Origin: Mya arenaria
Lineage: Eukaryota > Mollusca > Bivalvia > Myida > Myidae
Reading direction: 5' to 3'
DNA: 64,000 bases
Assembly (NCBI RefSeq): GCF_026914265.1
Contig: NC_069135.1
Location: forward strand, 24,160,167 to 24,224,166
The notes under the pieces were generated by a model, which searched no databases, was not told the origin of the DNA, and saw only the letters and a program-made list of their open reading frames with translations. Both the position numbers and the translations under genes were made by a program. Shown here one piece after another: positions 50,760 to 63,700 of the stretch (the first letter of the stretch is position 1; each line of letters opens with the position of its first letter).

Positions 50760-53700
50760 GTAAGACAATAGTTCAAGCATTTTAGGTATTCGGCCATTAT
50801 ATACGTTTATGAATATGTTGATGGTTCCGTAATCCAAAAATCATTATTGTTGATGCCTGTAATGTAATATAATATTGGAAAGAGTTTTGATTGGTTATCT
50901 TTGCAGATAAATTATTTGCACGATAAATGACCTAAAACTTCATTGATGTTAATGATTTTAGAAACATAATTTTGTAAAAAAGTTCCACTGAGAATGGAAA
51001 TGTTTTATTTTTTCACATCTCTGTTAAGAAGTCAGGTAAAGTTTTAAACATTTTTGTGCTCATAGAATGCCTACATGTTACCAAATATGCATAAAAATGA
51101 CTTATTTCAGGCTCACAAAGTGTTTCTCATTTCTTTCACCCAAGTCTTGAGGAAGGATAAAATTATCCTGTGGGTACTAATTCATGTTATATAAACACAA
51201 AAATTGCTATTGAATGCTAATCTTACAAATACAATAAAATATATAAGCTCTATACATTGTATATAGAAGTACTTTATGTTCATCCAGGGTATTCCAACCC
51301 CACTAATTAATAGTGTAGTACCAAACAACTCCAAAACGTTTCTTCCCAGGTCTAATCAGTATTCAGATAGCCAAAACGTGTTCTTTTATGTCCACTTAGT
51401 GCTGCAAACCATATAAACGCATCCATTGAGGCTTCAAACTTCGTTAAGGCCCTCAAGTAGTCTGTTGTAGACACAAAAGGTCTCCAGCAGCCTTTTATAC
51501 AAAAGGTCCCAAGCAGCCTTTTATATCTATATTATGGTTTGCAGCTATCAATCCAATTAAGATCCATAATAATATGTGCATTTCTTTTTATGCCTGCTCA
51601 TTGCCAAAGCGACCAATAACCCCATCTAGATGCTCAACCAAATAACACAGTATGCCAGCCATAATTTCATTTCAGAGCCCAACAAACCGATGTGCAATAA
51701 AGTCTTAATAGTAAAACATATACCACATCTTTGCAAACATAAAATACCATTGATAGCAAATCAAACAAATACTCAGCTACAGTAAAGCATATTTAGTGTT
51801 CAATACACCAATGTCGGCAACTATAACGCTAATTCAGAGCCAAACATACCATATCCAGCTATTGCCAGCTCTCATTTAAAAACTAAAGAGCACGTCATTT
51901 TGATAAACCATAAACCGCATTCAGTGCCAAACAAACCATTGTGCAGCTCTAACTAAGCCTTCTCAGTTTAAATTGACACCATTAAGCCCATTCAGAGCCA
52001 AATGAACACATATGTTTTTCATACTAGGCCTTTTGAGTGTAAAATACTACACATTGTGGTAACCACAAAGCCTTTTCAAAGCCTACGGAACCCTTGTGCA
52101 GCTCTATAATCAAGACTAGTACTTAATGCCACGTATGTACCATTGGATTTGATTAATGTATCGGATATATCATGAGACGGTCCTTACCCGAATATAACAC
52201 TAGTAGATTACTTACTTATGTTAATGATTCCATAAAAAGCTGATGTAAACGAATATTCAATTTACATTTATGTCATCCCGAATTGGATACAAACTAATTT
52301 GCATTAGCATTACACTTTACATCCAATTTAATGTGTGTCATATGAAGAGATTTTGAATACTCAATTAATGACGGCCATTTTGAGCGGCATCTTGGATTTC
52401 TTGGTCTTCATTAAACAAAGAATGCACAAAATTAAACTCATAAAATTTCATCAAAATTAAATGGATATTTTAGTTGTTTAAAATTTAATAAAAACAACGA
52501 ACTGCATATTAATCAAGTTAAACTATTGTAATAATATAGTTTTTATTTTCTGTAGACCTTTGGGCACTACGCCATCTGGTTCAAAGCCGCTACATGAGGG
52601 TGTCAAAGTGACCCTGAAGAGCGGGGACCAGTACCTTGTGCATAAAGGACCGAACTTTGGCAAAAGCTCTGACACCATGGTCACGCCAGCTAGTAACATG
52701 AAGCCTGGGTAGGAATTTCTATGTAACGCATCAAAACGCCGATTTAAATTTTATAGTTTTTACCAGTTTTATTTTGAAGACATATCCTTAAGTATATGGT
52801 CTAGGTACTACGAAATAGTTTCCGCTGAAATATAGCTCAAGCTGGCGATAATGTGTAGATGGGATTTTAAATCAGCTATATAGCTAAAAAATATTTTTAA
52901 GTTTTTACCCTTACAGCATATACATATCAGACAAAATCTGTACGACTTGGTCTCTATCGACTATATATATGCTGCTTGCACTAGGTTTATTGTTGATTTC
53001 ACTAAGCCAACGGCTGGCTGAACAGTTCATTCATTATTTAGTGGAAGCACAAATGCTGTGCTGCTGATAAGCATCTAGTAGGAAGTTCTTTATAATCAAT
53101 GTTTAAACAGTTCAAAGTTGTCAGGTTAGCGAAGTGGTTTGTGCTTTCGCTTCTCACCTAAGTGACCAGGGGTCGGCCTGGGCGCATGTGAGTTTCGTTT
53201 GTGGTCACCAAGCCGGACAAGTGAGTTTCCTCCGGGAACTCCGGGACAATCTCTGTCAAAATAATAAGTTTAGACGTAAGTTAAAACAGTGGTTAGGTGA
53301 GTTTATATGTATTTTGATAATTATATAAGCGTCCGCGGGACGCTTATTGATAATTGCCCGAGGGTCGCGGTAGCCTTTCTGATACTTTCATTTGATTGGA
53401 CGCCTCCAGAGGATTTTGTTTTATTACTAAATTTGTAATCCCTTATGGGACAACATATATCATCGTTGTGATTGATATAAAGGTGCTATACCATTGACAA
53501 AACAAAACGCTTACTGTTATGAACACGTAAGTATTACTTCAATTCTCATGGTTGCACATTTGATTTTAAATATCATAACATACACCAATATGTGCAAAGA
53601 AAGTCACGAAACTAAACATATCCATTGTAATAATAATATTATTATGATATTACAGGGACAAGCCCAGTTGTCGAAAGTTCAAAACTAAACATTGTTTAAG

Positions 53701-53948
53701 GGCACCAGGCAACGGCCCAAACGTCAATGAACTATACATACAAACATACTCATACATGCTGATATTGGCGTATTGATTTTTATTTCGTTAGGAACTGGCA
53801 GACTGTTGCTTCCAGCGACGTTCGGGGCAAAACTGTAAATGATTTTGTGAAGCACGCCAATCCTGGAACTCCGTATAGCCTTTGGAAGGGAGACCATTGT
53901 CAAGCAGCTGCACGAAACACTTGGGATAAAAATGTCGGACGTCCTTGA
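50683..53948 (+). CDS. Small three-exon gene, 128-residue protein, possible NlpC/P60-like fold
   Basis: Exons 50683-50759, 52556-52708 and 53792-53948 join in frame (phase 2 at both introns; AAAAG/GTAAGA ... TTCTGTAG, then CCTGG/GTAGGA ... TTCGTTAG). The ATG has a good context (ACCATGG). The product is 128 residues without signal peptide or membrane segment. Visible features are YLVHKGPNFG with His55, WQTVASSDVRGKTVNDFVKH, and YSLWKGDHCQAAARNTW with Cys113. A His followed by a late Cys near DHC is reminiscent of LRAT/NlpC-P60 permuted thiol-hydrolase folds, where they form the catalytic pair; this is inference from motif spacing. The frame is open upstream to an in-frame ATG at about 50611 with a possible acceptor at 50630, so the first exon could be longer. 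It is flanked upstream by a dead LINE. Confidence 0.75.
51600..52140. repeat. Diverged tandem repeat in intron 1 of the small gene
   Basis: A motif close to CATTCAGAGCCAAACAAACC followed by ATTGTGCAGCTCT recurs at about 51670, 51830, 51920, 51990 and 52075, with irregular spacing of roughly 70 to 160 bases and heavy divergence. Confidence 0.6.
52556..52708 (+). CDS. Small gene, coding exon 2
   Basis: 153 bp following TTTTCTGTAG. It encodes PLGTTPSGSKPLHEG, VKVTLKSGDQYLVHKG and a Met-Lys-Pro-Gly end, and leaves in phase 2 before GTAGGA. Higher GC content than its introns supports coding use. Confidence 0.85.
53114..53262 (+). repeat. tRNA-derived SINE copy in intron 2 of the small gene
   Basis: Same family as 12478-12645: a TTAGCGAAGTGGTTTGTGC A-box region, degraded B box (GGTCGGCCTG), then GTGGTCACCAAGCCGGACAA and TCCTCCGGGAACTCCGGG. 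It is more diverged than the first copy. Confidence 0.8.
53792..53948 (+). CDS. Small gene, coding exon 3 with stop
   Basis: 157 bp following TTTCGTTAG. It completes Gly77, encodes NWQTVASSDVRGKTVNDF and GDHCQAAARNTWDKN, and stops at TGA 53946-53948. The minus-strand open frame over it is a shadow. Confidence 0.85.
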
Positions 53949-56900
53949 ACAAAACAGAATAGACAGAACAAAATGTTTATTCAATTTAAGCATATATAGC
54001 TCACAATTATAAACACGAAATAACTACTACTTGCATGAAAGGGTGTATGAACATGTTTGCAATTTATTATCTTCAAAAATAGTTAACAATGTCGTGAAAA
54101 CTAAAGATAATTTCAGCTGCTATGTATGTGAGTATATCTTACAAGGTTATTCAATACGATCAAGTATCCTAGCTTTATAGCCCGGATACAGAAAATAGCT
54201 CATCTTACTAACAGGTTTTATATCAGAATTATAAGTAATGATATTAATTGCATCACCTCTTCATTGCTGCCATAATATTCAGAAAAAATCATTTCTGTCT
54301 TATATCATTTAACATTGATCAAACTAAAAAAATGAAATTCATCTTCAAAATTGTTTCCATTACACAAAATACATTTTCAATATATAATTGTCTACTGGGA
54401 CTTAAATCGTGTGTGTGTGTGTGTGCCTTAAAGTGTTTGCTGTTTGTATGTTTGCAATTATACTTTGTGTGTTTCATTTTCTAAATCTTAATTAAAACAA
54501 ATGCCTATAAACCGTAAAAGGTGCAATGTTTTTTCATAACTAAAATTGCAAAGCGTAATGTTAAAAGCGATTTTCTTAAAATAACAGTAAATTAACGCAA
54601 AATAAAAAGAAATGTTTTTTTAGAAGGATTAAATATTGTTAGTATGTAGTTGTAAAATATGAATTATGTGTAGTCGCATAACCATTTATTATTATTGTGT
54701 AAGTATATACGTACAATGTTTAAGTATTTTAGTGGTCTTCATTCTATTTTGAAAACTACCAACACATTGGGTCAGACACTGTTTATATCTACCGCTGATT
54801 AAAATCAAATCGGCTGATTTCTGATAAACTGAAATAAATGTATTAGCAGATTTTATGAAACTGCCTTCTCTTTCCTGAAAATAATATGTTGACCACTAAT
54901 TCAAGTAATAACGATGTGTAACGATGTATTCAAAATAATGAAAAAGAAACCACAAAACTGTCTGAACAGGTATGCATGTAGCAAACTGAAAAATACATTG
55001 GTGAAAGTCAGAGAACCATTAAATTAATGTTTCCAATTTTTAAGTTTTTAAATTGGTTTAAAATCGGTAATGAAATCTACTTTCTTAAAACCAGTTTTAA
55101 CCATTTGTCCTTCTATCTCGGATAAACTAGATTTACATAGTGTCATTTAGTTTATATTGCAATTATAAATATGTAGCATAAAATTTTAAAAGCTTGTATA
55201 AAGACGAAAACTGTGAAAAGTCCTGTGATGTTTTTGTAAAAACCCTGTGTTTTCAGCTTAAACATTCGTAACCATACTAATTGTTACATTGGTGTATGAT
55301 TGTTGATTAGCATTATAAGATTAAAAGTGTTAGTGTGCTTGTATTATGTGTTGTTATTCAATATGAGTTGGAGTGAAACGTGCAGTACTGTGATAAGTTA
55401 ATGCCTGTTACCATTGTGAAAGTTGGATAAAAAGGTGTGTTATTTAATACAGTTTATACTCGTAGTGTGGTTAAGGGCTAAGCAATTTTTGAAATGATGT
55501 TTAAAAATGGTGAGTTTGTTAAAAATCCGTTCGCTTTCAACGGTTTATTGACAATATGAATATTTTTGTGCTAAAATTACCTAGACTAATAAGTTAGCAA
55601 TGTTGCTATGTTTGTGTGATCTCTTGGATATATATGTTTTAGAGGAGATCGCCGAAACTTTTTATGAGGTCTCGTACGCTTCCTGTTGACGTATTTGTGG
55701 TCTTTTAAAGCTTTCACAAGACGACAACGCCTTATTTTTGTGGCGATTAGATATGAAGTGATCGAAATTGTTATTCTTCAAAAATCATCCTTAGGTACAA
55801 ACGAATCTTAGTCATTTCGGCCCAATCTTATTCGACCACGTGACAAACTCATCCTACCTTTATTCAGTATTTTATCATATTTTTCACAAATAAAGCATAC
55901 CTTTTAACATTTCACATCTTATATGTTCACAGTCGAAGGTTGTGTCTTGTATATGCAAGTAAATACTCTTGAGTGTGCACAATTGTGTTAAACAAATAGT
56001 ATATCAGTATTCGCTAGCCGATCCAGAGAGTCCCTGAACTGTTTTAAAGTACATGTTATCTGTAGTTTCTGTGTCTTCCTTTACGTATCTGTCTGTTTCC
56101 ATGATGGTATAATTGTAGTATTTTGCTTTGTACCTACTACTATCAGCGCCATTGCTATATCAACTAGTTAAGGTAAGTCCAACCTTAGCCATTGGGAAAA
56201 TCCTAAAAATCTAAGTTGATCATGTTTCTGTTGATCCCGTGACTAACAATTGTAGCTTGCAAAAGACAAAAAAAATCGACACAATACACATAGCTGATTG
56301 TATTTCAGATAATATAGCATCTAACACATATCCACTGCAATTAAGGACAGACAAATGTTTTCATTATCGTCTCTTTGAATCGCGACCTCATTTTGGGATA
56401 TATCTCAATTTTGTTCAATTGAGGATCACGTGATCAAAATGGACCAGCCAAATTATTATTGAAAAACAAAACTATAAAATGTGCTTGATAAAAAAACATC
56501 CTTTACTAATAAACAATCGTATAAACTGATTAAAGAAAAAGGAAACATCAAGATACAAAAGACGTATGTCTTATTCCGTTATTAAAAACCTTTGGACACA
56601 TTTAATGGGTATTTGATAACTCGCCCTCAAACTCGTAAGCTACGGGTTTATAACAGTATGGTTTCCGAACCTAAAGACCCGATTCATCAAAATTCAGAAC
56701 AAAAGTTTCGGGGGATATTTTGCTTAATTAAAATAATCTAATTGTTAATAAATTGGAAACTTGAAAAGTCAAGGACAATTCATTACATATAACAGTTTCA
56801 ATGATAAAGTGTAGGAACTGCTCGTAGCACAAATATTACATAGGCTCATACGAAAACACGTCCTCCAATCAAATCGCAGGAATTTCAGTTAAGATACTTC

Positions 56901-58640
56901 CTGTGGTTGTGCTAAAACCCGGTACCTTTTACCGATATTGGGAAAAGCCGTTATCACAGTTTATGGTACCGGACTATGTTGATACTTGTTTTTTTTGTCA
57001 CAGTGGATACCGTATAATATAAAAGTATCTTATTATACGACTATATCCCAGCGCAGCTATTGAAAATGTGTCGTCTTACGGTTGTAAGCGGACCGTGCAC
57101 GAGAATTTCGAGTAAGCCGACTAGCCGATACATTGTATTTGGTAAGGCCATGATAATAAGCTAATGTTTATCTTTCGGAAAATAGTTCTATTTATCTATT
57201 TATAAATCTGTATTTATTTATGCATTTATTTATGCATTTATTTGCTCACTTATATATGCAATACACTTATTGTCGCATAAGTCAGATACAGGTTCTCGTT
57301 TTTTCTTCGAAAGTGTCCTCTTACAGACGTAAAAAGCCGTTTCGCTCCCTAGGACGAACACCAATTTTGTCCTAGGCGGGAAATGCGAAAGCCTAGAGAC
57401 CAACTATTTTAACGCCAATTCGGCTGACATTTAGGTGTTAATGACCTTGAGCTAAAAATTCGACGTCTCTCAATAACAAAAGGATGCTTGTATCAAAGAA
57501 CCTCAAACTTGGTGTGCTAGTAACCTGCATCTGCTTCCTTTTAGTCATATTTCAACAACATTCGCGACGTCTTTGATGCTTTGCATCAAAATTAGTCTTG
57601 TTGTATAACTTTAATACAATGAGGGCATCCTGGTACGATACTTTCAATTAGTAAACATATGCTTAAATTGGTGGCAGAACGTGTTTTCGGGGTCATTTTA
57701 GAGGACGCACCGCTTCACACACTGCGCTTAACTACCAGTCTTGTTTTGGTACCAAAAGGTTAGGAGGAACATCAATGACAAACGCCCGTTTTATGTGATG
57801 GTAAGTTTCACCGAAGTGTGAAGCCGACAACGGACACATTGGATATGACATTATCTACTAGAGGCACCAAACAAAGAGCTAATTACAAATATACATTGTT
57901 CGTCATTATCAAAATCAAATGAATAATTGTTTTCATCAAATTGTTTTCCACGCATTGTGGTCATCTAACCAAGGAAACGTACGATAAAATTTAATGAGAT
58001 AATGATTTTGAATTTGAATACAAAGCAAGTCCCTGAAATATGATTTCAATCTAAATAAAATTACAGTTTTATTCCCAGTCGAATAGTCTCGAAAACATGT
58101 CTTATAACCACAAAGAGGTAAGGAATTGTTATTTCTTTCGCAAACTAATGTTGTTAAACTCTGGATCAAAATTAACATGATTTTTTTCAGCGACTCCGGT
58201 CGGAATTACCTTAATATTAATAATCTTATTTAAAATAGCTACTGATAATTTTTGGTACAACTTGAAATATAACAATAATACCATGATAATGCATGGACAG
58301 GCCAAGTAGCAGAACGTTCCTCAGAGGTTCAAGATCCAATTTCTTAATATTCACTAAACGCACAACACCACGAAGACAGATAACATACATTAAAATATCA
58401 GAGGTTCATCGCCATGGTACTGCCAGCGTAGCAAAATATACATTTTAAACGTATATTTCTTAATCACATGGAACAGTTTTGTTATCTTAATACTCGGCAC
58501 TGCTATAATAGTGTAACAAGCTGTTATAGTTGAGCCTCGTCGTTTAAGATCATTGTCTTCTTCTTCTTCGCTCAAGTTCTACTTCTTTCTTTCGCTCTTT
58601 ATCAACATTTCCATCCTGGCGTCTCCGGATATTTTCATTG
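53949..58640. other. Intergenic, no gene supported
   Basis: About 4.7 kb of AT-rich sequence. Possible poly(A) hexamers for the small gene are ATTAAA at 54491 and AATAAA at about 54603. A (GT)n run lies at about 54409-54426, and ATTTATGCATTT-type repeats at 57180-57245. Open frames here lack domains. Confidence 0.5.
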
Positions 58641-58645
58641 GCAGT

Positions 58646-59802
58646 TTACTTTTTTAAAATATTCATTACGCATGTGAAAGCTGAAGCAATCTGTTTGAAA
58701 ACGACTGGTAAACGGTAGGCGTATAATAGTGCGTCAAGTATCGTATTTGAAGCAGCGAGTAGAGGCAGGACACGAACCCAAATCTCTTACTTGTAATCGG
58801 CATTAGCACCGAAAATGCTTACGAAAATGTATGTCCATACGACTGGTAGGTAGCAGACAAAATAGCTGCATACTATGGCAAAAGCAGTAACGATACTCTT
58901 GAATCGAACGTGTCGATTATTCTGTTTCCGAATATCATCACTACGACAGTTAATGGCACACAGTATAACTGCATACACAGTAGTCAATGCTAAACAGTTG
59001 ATAAGACTTGTAATCGTTGTGACAAACAACAGCCATCTGGAGAGTTGAGATATTTTTTAAAAATCGTCTTTGAAACAAAAGAAGTATGTGAGAATACCGA
59101 TGCTGGTAAAGAGGGGAAAAGCCCGAAGGCTACAAATGTATGCTCGTACCCTTCCTTTAGAAAGAATCATGCGTTGTTTGAGAGGTTTAATCACAATGAT
59201 AAGAAGAGACACAGCTAGTCCAAACATGTTTAGAGCGCAGCTTGTGTAAGGAAATATATAAAGAAAATGAATGGACATTTTAAATAAATAATACACGAAT
59301 CAAAGATATTTCTCGGCAATGCAGCTGCCTTAGTTCTGTTCTCTTGTAAAACAAGAGACGTATTCATTTCCACTTTCTTCATCAAGCCTTGTTGGAGCAT
59401 TTCATTTATAAATTTTTGAACTTCGTCCATTATATTTTCGGTTTCGTTCAACCTACAGATGTTGTCTGTATTATGGCTGCCTCTTTCCAACTTGCACTAC
59501 CATTTTCAAAATTAAAAGCCGTATCTTCCATAATCCACTGTAGAACAAACTAGCTTCCCCGAACGCTAGAAAATTGATATGCGGGTCGATCAACACAAAG
59601 GTGTGAAACAGTCCTGTAAGCATATCGGATAGGGACAAACTCATTGTCATTGTCAGAAGTGCGTCACGTTCTTTGTGACGTAAAAAATCGGCAGAATTCC
59701 AGCATTTAGTAAAAATCCCAAACTACCAACCACTACTTCCAATGTGTATATACACTGGATAGATTGTTTTAACGATTCATCGTAAATTACTGAAACCATC
59801 AT
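58646..59802 (-). pseudogene. Rhodopsin-like GPCR pseudogene
   Basis: Minus-strand translation shows seven transmembrane-like segments in order. TM1 is VVVGSLGFLLNAGILPIF after MMVSVIYDESLK. After a frameshift in the first intracellular loop comes TM2 (MTMSLSLSDMLTGLFHTFVL). TM3 runs into IVIKPLKQR, TM4 is LFTSIGILTYFFCF, TM5 is INCLALTTVYAVILCAI, TM6 is FAIVCSYFVCYLPVVWTYIF and TM7 is AASNTILDALLYAYRLP, resembling an NPxxY-type end. In-frame TAA codons break it after TM4 (FKDDF) and after TM6 (ADYK), and the stretch between TM2 and TM3 (about 59490-59300) is also out of frame. The locus is intronless, compatible with an intronless class A family or a retrocopy. Ligand unknown. Confidence 0.8.
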
Positions 59803-60399
59803 GTCTTTTAAGTATGCAGTTGGTCACAAAAATGTATTATTTTTTGTTTTAATGTTTAAGCTTCCGTGTGTTGTATTGCCGAACTAGTGATTGTTCCGAT
59901 GTGGACGACTGTGAAATATCCCCTTTGAAGAAATATAATTAGTTTTAAGAAGAATAAAACACTTTGCGAAGTACGGTAGTCTCATGTTAACCAGCTATGT
60001 TAAGTGTCACGACTAAAATGGATGTTATACTATAAAGCCCTGAGGAGATCATCAAGGTGTATTTTATACTAGTAGCCATTAAATCAGTGCATGATTTCCA
60101 ATACCAAAAACTTATAGGAAGTAATAGCCTGGATAGTCGAAAAGTTCTACACAACCAATGGAACAATAAATGGGCTGTGATATGTGTCAATATCGATGTG
60201 AAGTTATGTGCTCCTTTTTTTTGGGGGGGGGGGGGGGGCGGGGGGGATTTTGAATCATAATATTAGTCATCTTATGTTTTGTTTGTTGTTTAATTTTGAT
60301 TACTTTATTTTTGAAAATGTCTGAAAACAAATGTCATTGTGTATTTTTACAGCGCTGTAAAAACATCAAATGCTTTGATATGTTTTGAAGTATTGCTTA
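59803..60399. other. No gene; poly(G) run
   Basis: AT-rich except for a G run of about 25 at 60221-60246, interrupted by one C. Confidence 0.6.
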
Positions 60400-60610
60400 A
60401 ATCCATGTTTTAACACCATACCTACTTTGATCCGTATTCTAAAGCCATACTTGCTTCGATCCATATTTTATAAACATTTTTCATCGATTCACATTTCAAA
60501 ACCATACTTACTTCGATCAATATTTAAGAAAAGCATAATTGCTTCTATCCTTTTTTTAAAACCATACTTGCTTGATTTATATTTGAAAACCATACTTGCT
60601 CCGATCCGAG
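60400..60610. repeat. Minisatellite (about 33-35 bp unit)
   Basis: About six units of AAAACCATACTTGCTTCGATC plus CATATTT, for example near 60445, 60500, 60570 and 60590, with indels. The open frame over it (repeating PYLLRSIF) is repeat-derived. Confidence 0.85.
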
Positions 60611-62203
60611 TGTATAGTGTGATAGTTTACTCAAAATGGATTACTATTAATTTTTGTATGGCTAATTCATATTTATCTTTTGCAATGATAGCCTGTATAG
60701 CAATGCATGAACTATCGAGCACATCGCGACAAAATTATTGTGATTGAAATATGAAACGTTAAAACGTTTATACACGTTCGTACATTTAAATAACTCTCGC
60801 AATCATTCTGAAATGTTGTGGAAGTTGAAAAAAATCGTTAACTAATTAAGCGTTATTCTCTAAAGGTGGCACATTATCATATTGACATTTCGTGCTTCCC
60901 CTGTATAGTTAATATATACATGTGCATGAAAGAGCTCTGCTTTTGGTCTATTTGTAACAATCCAATCCTAATCAACACATATCAAAAGTAATGGAAACAA
61001 CGCTGGCACCAAAATGGACGGCATGACAAAAAGATACCGTTGGCAAAGAAATACCTGTTATGTTGCGAAATAAATCGAGGATATACAATGCTTAAAATGT
61101 GTAATGACCTAATCATTATACTGATCGTAAAGGAGAGACAAAACATCAGCAAATATAATTACAAGCCTATGAAGAAAGTGATGGTCATTCTGAAATTAGG
61201 TTTGAATGTGTGGAACCTCATACACCTGTTTCACAGTCCCTATACTAACGTACTTGTGAAACATTGAATTAGAATGATAATGAGTCAGGACAGGCTCGTT
61301 AATACCGTCAAAGACTTCGCCTGATATTGATTTTACAAAGTCTTTTTGAGGCAAGGAACAGCTCTAGGTCTAATCAAGTTTAACAATTTTACTAGTCCAG
61401 TGGTGCGAGTTAGACATACAATTTGTCAAACTCCTCCTCCTCACTCCTCCCCCGCTTCGATTCGACAGGTACCCTTTATCAGCTGAATAATTATTGATAT
61501 CTGAATCTGCTTAATTCGTTAGAAATACCATATCCAACTTAATAAATCCTTGCTAATAATAGTGTTAAATAATGAAAGAGATCATCTTGATTCTTTCACA
61601 AACGAGTTTAAATGAATTTGTAGAATATAGTAGGCTGTTACTAAGTCGGTGTGATACCAAAATGTCACTGTTTAAACAACAAATTATTTCGACGTCATTG
61701 TACCTTAAGATAGATACAAGTAGGGGCTACATAGAAGTTGTGGTCTTATATCACCTCTAGTTACGTCACGTGCCGTCACGTCATATATTTTTGTAATGCA
61801 TCTTGCTCATAAACTAGGAATATTGGTCAACAAAGTGAAACATACCATTGGGATGTTATCGTTGTTTAAATGTAGCTGATATTTTGTTTTGTTTTCAAAA
61901 ATTGTTTCGGAGTTTCAAGTTTAAAGATATTTTATATTTTTTTGCATAAGCCGAAATAGCTAAGTTGGTAGAGAGGCTGCCTATAAAATATGATTCAATG
62001 CATCGTAGGTTTAAAATCAACTTTCACTCTTGTTAGAAAAAAAGGAATTAATTTCAAATAAACACAGGCTTTCATTTGTACGAGGGTCATTCATAAAATA
62101 CGTAGAAACTAAATACAAAACATTTAATTTCGAAATATATTGATAAAATGTTTTCTTTAATGATGAAGTTGTTGCCAGAAGATTCCAAGCGACATGATTT
62201 CAA
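60611..62203. other. Intergenic, no gene
   Basis: AT-rich. The frame at 61040-61267 has no domain. A tRNA-like relic lies at 61950-62022. Confidence 0.5.
61950..62022 (+). repeat. Degenerate tRNA-like SINE head
   Basis: GCCGAAATAGCTAAGTTGG carries an A-box match (TAGCTAAGTTGG) and GTAGGTTTAAAATC is a degraded B box at tRNA-like spacing. It is too decayed to be a tRNA gene. Confidence 0.45.
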
Positions 62204-62312
62204 TATTAGACGCCATGGAGGGTGATAGGATATAAAGTTAACCCGAGAACGTTCATGTCCGTTAATGACATTAACGTTTCAAGGTTTATCACCCTCCATA
62301 GCATCTGATATA
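62204..62312. repeat. Foldback element, about 109 bp
   Basis: Arms ATATTAGACGCCATGGAGGG (to 62228) and CCCTCCATAGCATCTGATAT (from about 62288) are inverted with about three mismatches. An inner palindrome, AACGTTCATGTC / GACATTAACGTT-like, is partial. Confidence 0.75.
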
Positions 62313-62955
62313 TATTTCATTATACCGAACAACTATTGTCTGCCCCGGTTTGTCTGAACTTATGCAAAGAGTCAACAAGATCATATCAATGTAGTGATTT
62401 AATTTATCCGGCGTCATATGATAATCTCCGGTTAATTACCATTTCAATTCTTTGACTTTGTAGTCTACTTACACGGTTTTTAATTTCATTTTTTTTTTAA
62501 TTGATAAGCAATTTAACAAACACATAATGAGTTACTTCATTCATTTTTTAGCTAATGAAACATCAAAAAAATTGTTGATAAGTTCACAGTCAGTCTTCAC
62601 AAGAAAATATGGTGTTGGTCCAACCGCTTTTTTCTGCAAGAATTGAAAATTCTAAATGTTTATTTAAGACAAACGCAAGCGCAACGTAATCATAACGCCC
62701 AATAAAAAAATTACATAAAACGGGAACGGTACGCATTTGCTAATGTCGTGTTTATGCGAATTTTACATAGAAACGTCACGTGAGGTATGGAAATAAAATG
62801 AAGTACATCTAAGACGCATAAAATTTCAAATTCGAGACACCAATCTTGTTAAGACTGTCAAGCACAATCATTATTAAAGGCTGGCTTAAATCAGTAAGGA
62901 AATGCACCTGATAGGTCTTTTCCTTATTCCATTGACTCTGATACTCCAACCCAAC
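62313..62955. other. No feature seen
   Basis: AT-rich intergenic sequence. Confidence 0.4.
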
Positions 62956-62959
62956 ATTA

Positions 62960-63700
62960 CTTTATTAGTTCATATCAATATGTTATTGATTCAATAATGG
63001 TTCTCAAAACCTGAAACCACCGGACCTGACTTAGTACATATCTATGTTCAGAGGGAAGAAGCATTTTAAACTTCTGACCCATTTCGTGACCTTATTTAAT
63101 AATTCACTTCCTTCCAGTAAGATACCAAGCAAATGGAAACAAGCTCATGTCTGTGGTATTTTTTGAGAAGTCCGATCCCCAAGATGCTGCGAGTTATCAT
63201 TCTGTCGCCCTCTCGGTGTTGTAGGTAAGGTTCTTGAAAACATTCTGCATAAGTTCACGTTCAATTGCTAACGTCCTTTCGATCTGGTTTCATTCCTAAG
63301 CACTACACTGTAAATCAGCTCGTATCGATCTATCATTTTTTTTTGCTCGCTCTAGATGCAGATAAAAAAGTAAATGAAAACTGAAACGTATATTTTTTCC
63401 TAAAAAGTGTTTCACTTTCCAACACATCCCTATCTAACTTCACTGATCCCATCAAGAGTTGGCAATACCACTTCGTACAATCTTTTAAATGCATCTAACC
63501 TACGAAACATTTCATGCAAATCACAGTTGCTGACGAGCTCATTTCTGCCACCATTAGCTCAAAATGTTAATTCGTTCGTCGCCTTCTTTCAAATACATTT
63601 TTTTAAGAAGACAACATTTGTTCCCTGTTTCTACTACGAAGTCGACCAGAAATCTCAATCGGGCGAGCTGTCATTTTCAATGTAGCATTTTCAATGAACA
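62960..63700 (+). mobile_element. LINE fragment: partial RT joined to C-terminal tail
   Basis: Across frames: TGPDLVHI (about 63025), SLPSSKIPSKWKQAHVCGIF, then KSDPQDAASYHSVALSVL and GKVLENILHKF (RT N-terminal blocks, usual form K-K-G-D-x-x-x-x-x-N-Y-R-P-I-A-L). After 63300 the sequence jumps to RVGNTTSYNLLNASNLRNIS and SSFLPPLAQNVNSFVAFF, which resembles the S-F-L-P-S-x-I-x-x-W-N carboxyl tail of the same LINE class. The RT core between them is deleted. Confidence 0.75.

Noticed and set aside
60385..60747. 120-codon frame with repeated PYLLRSIF
   Set aside because: Product of a roughly 34-bp minisatellite with no other coding evidence.
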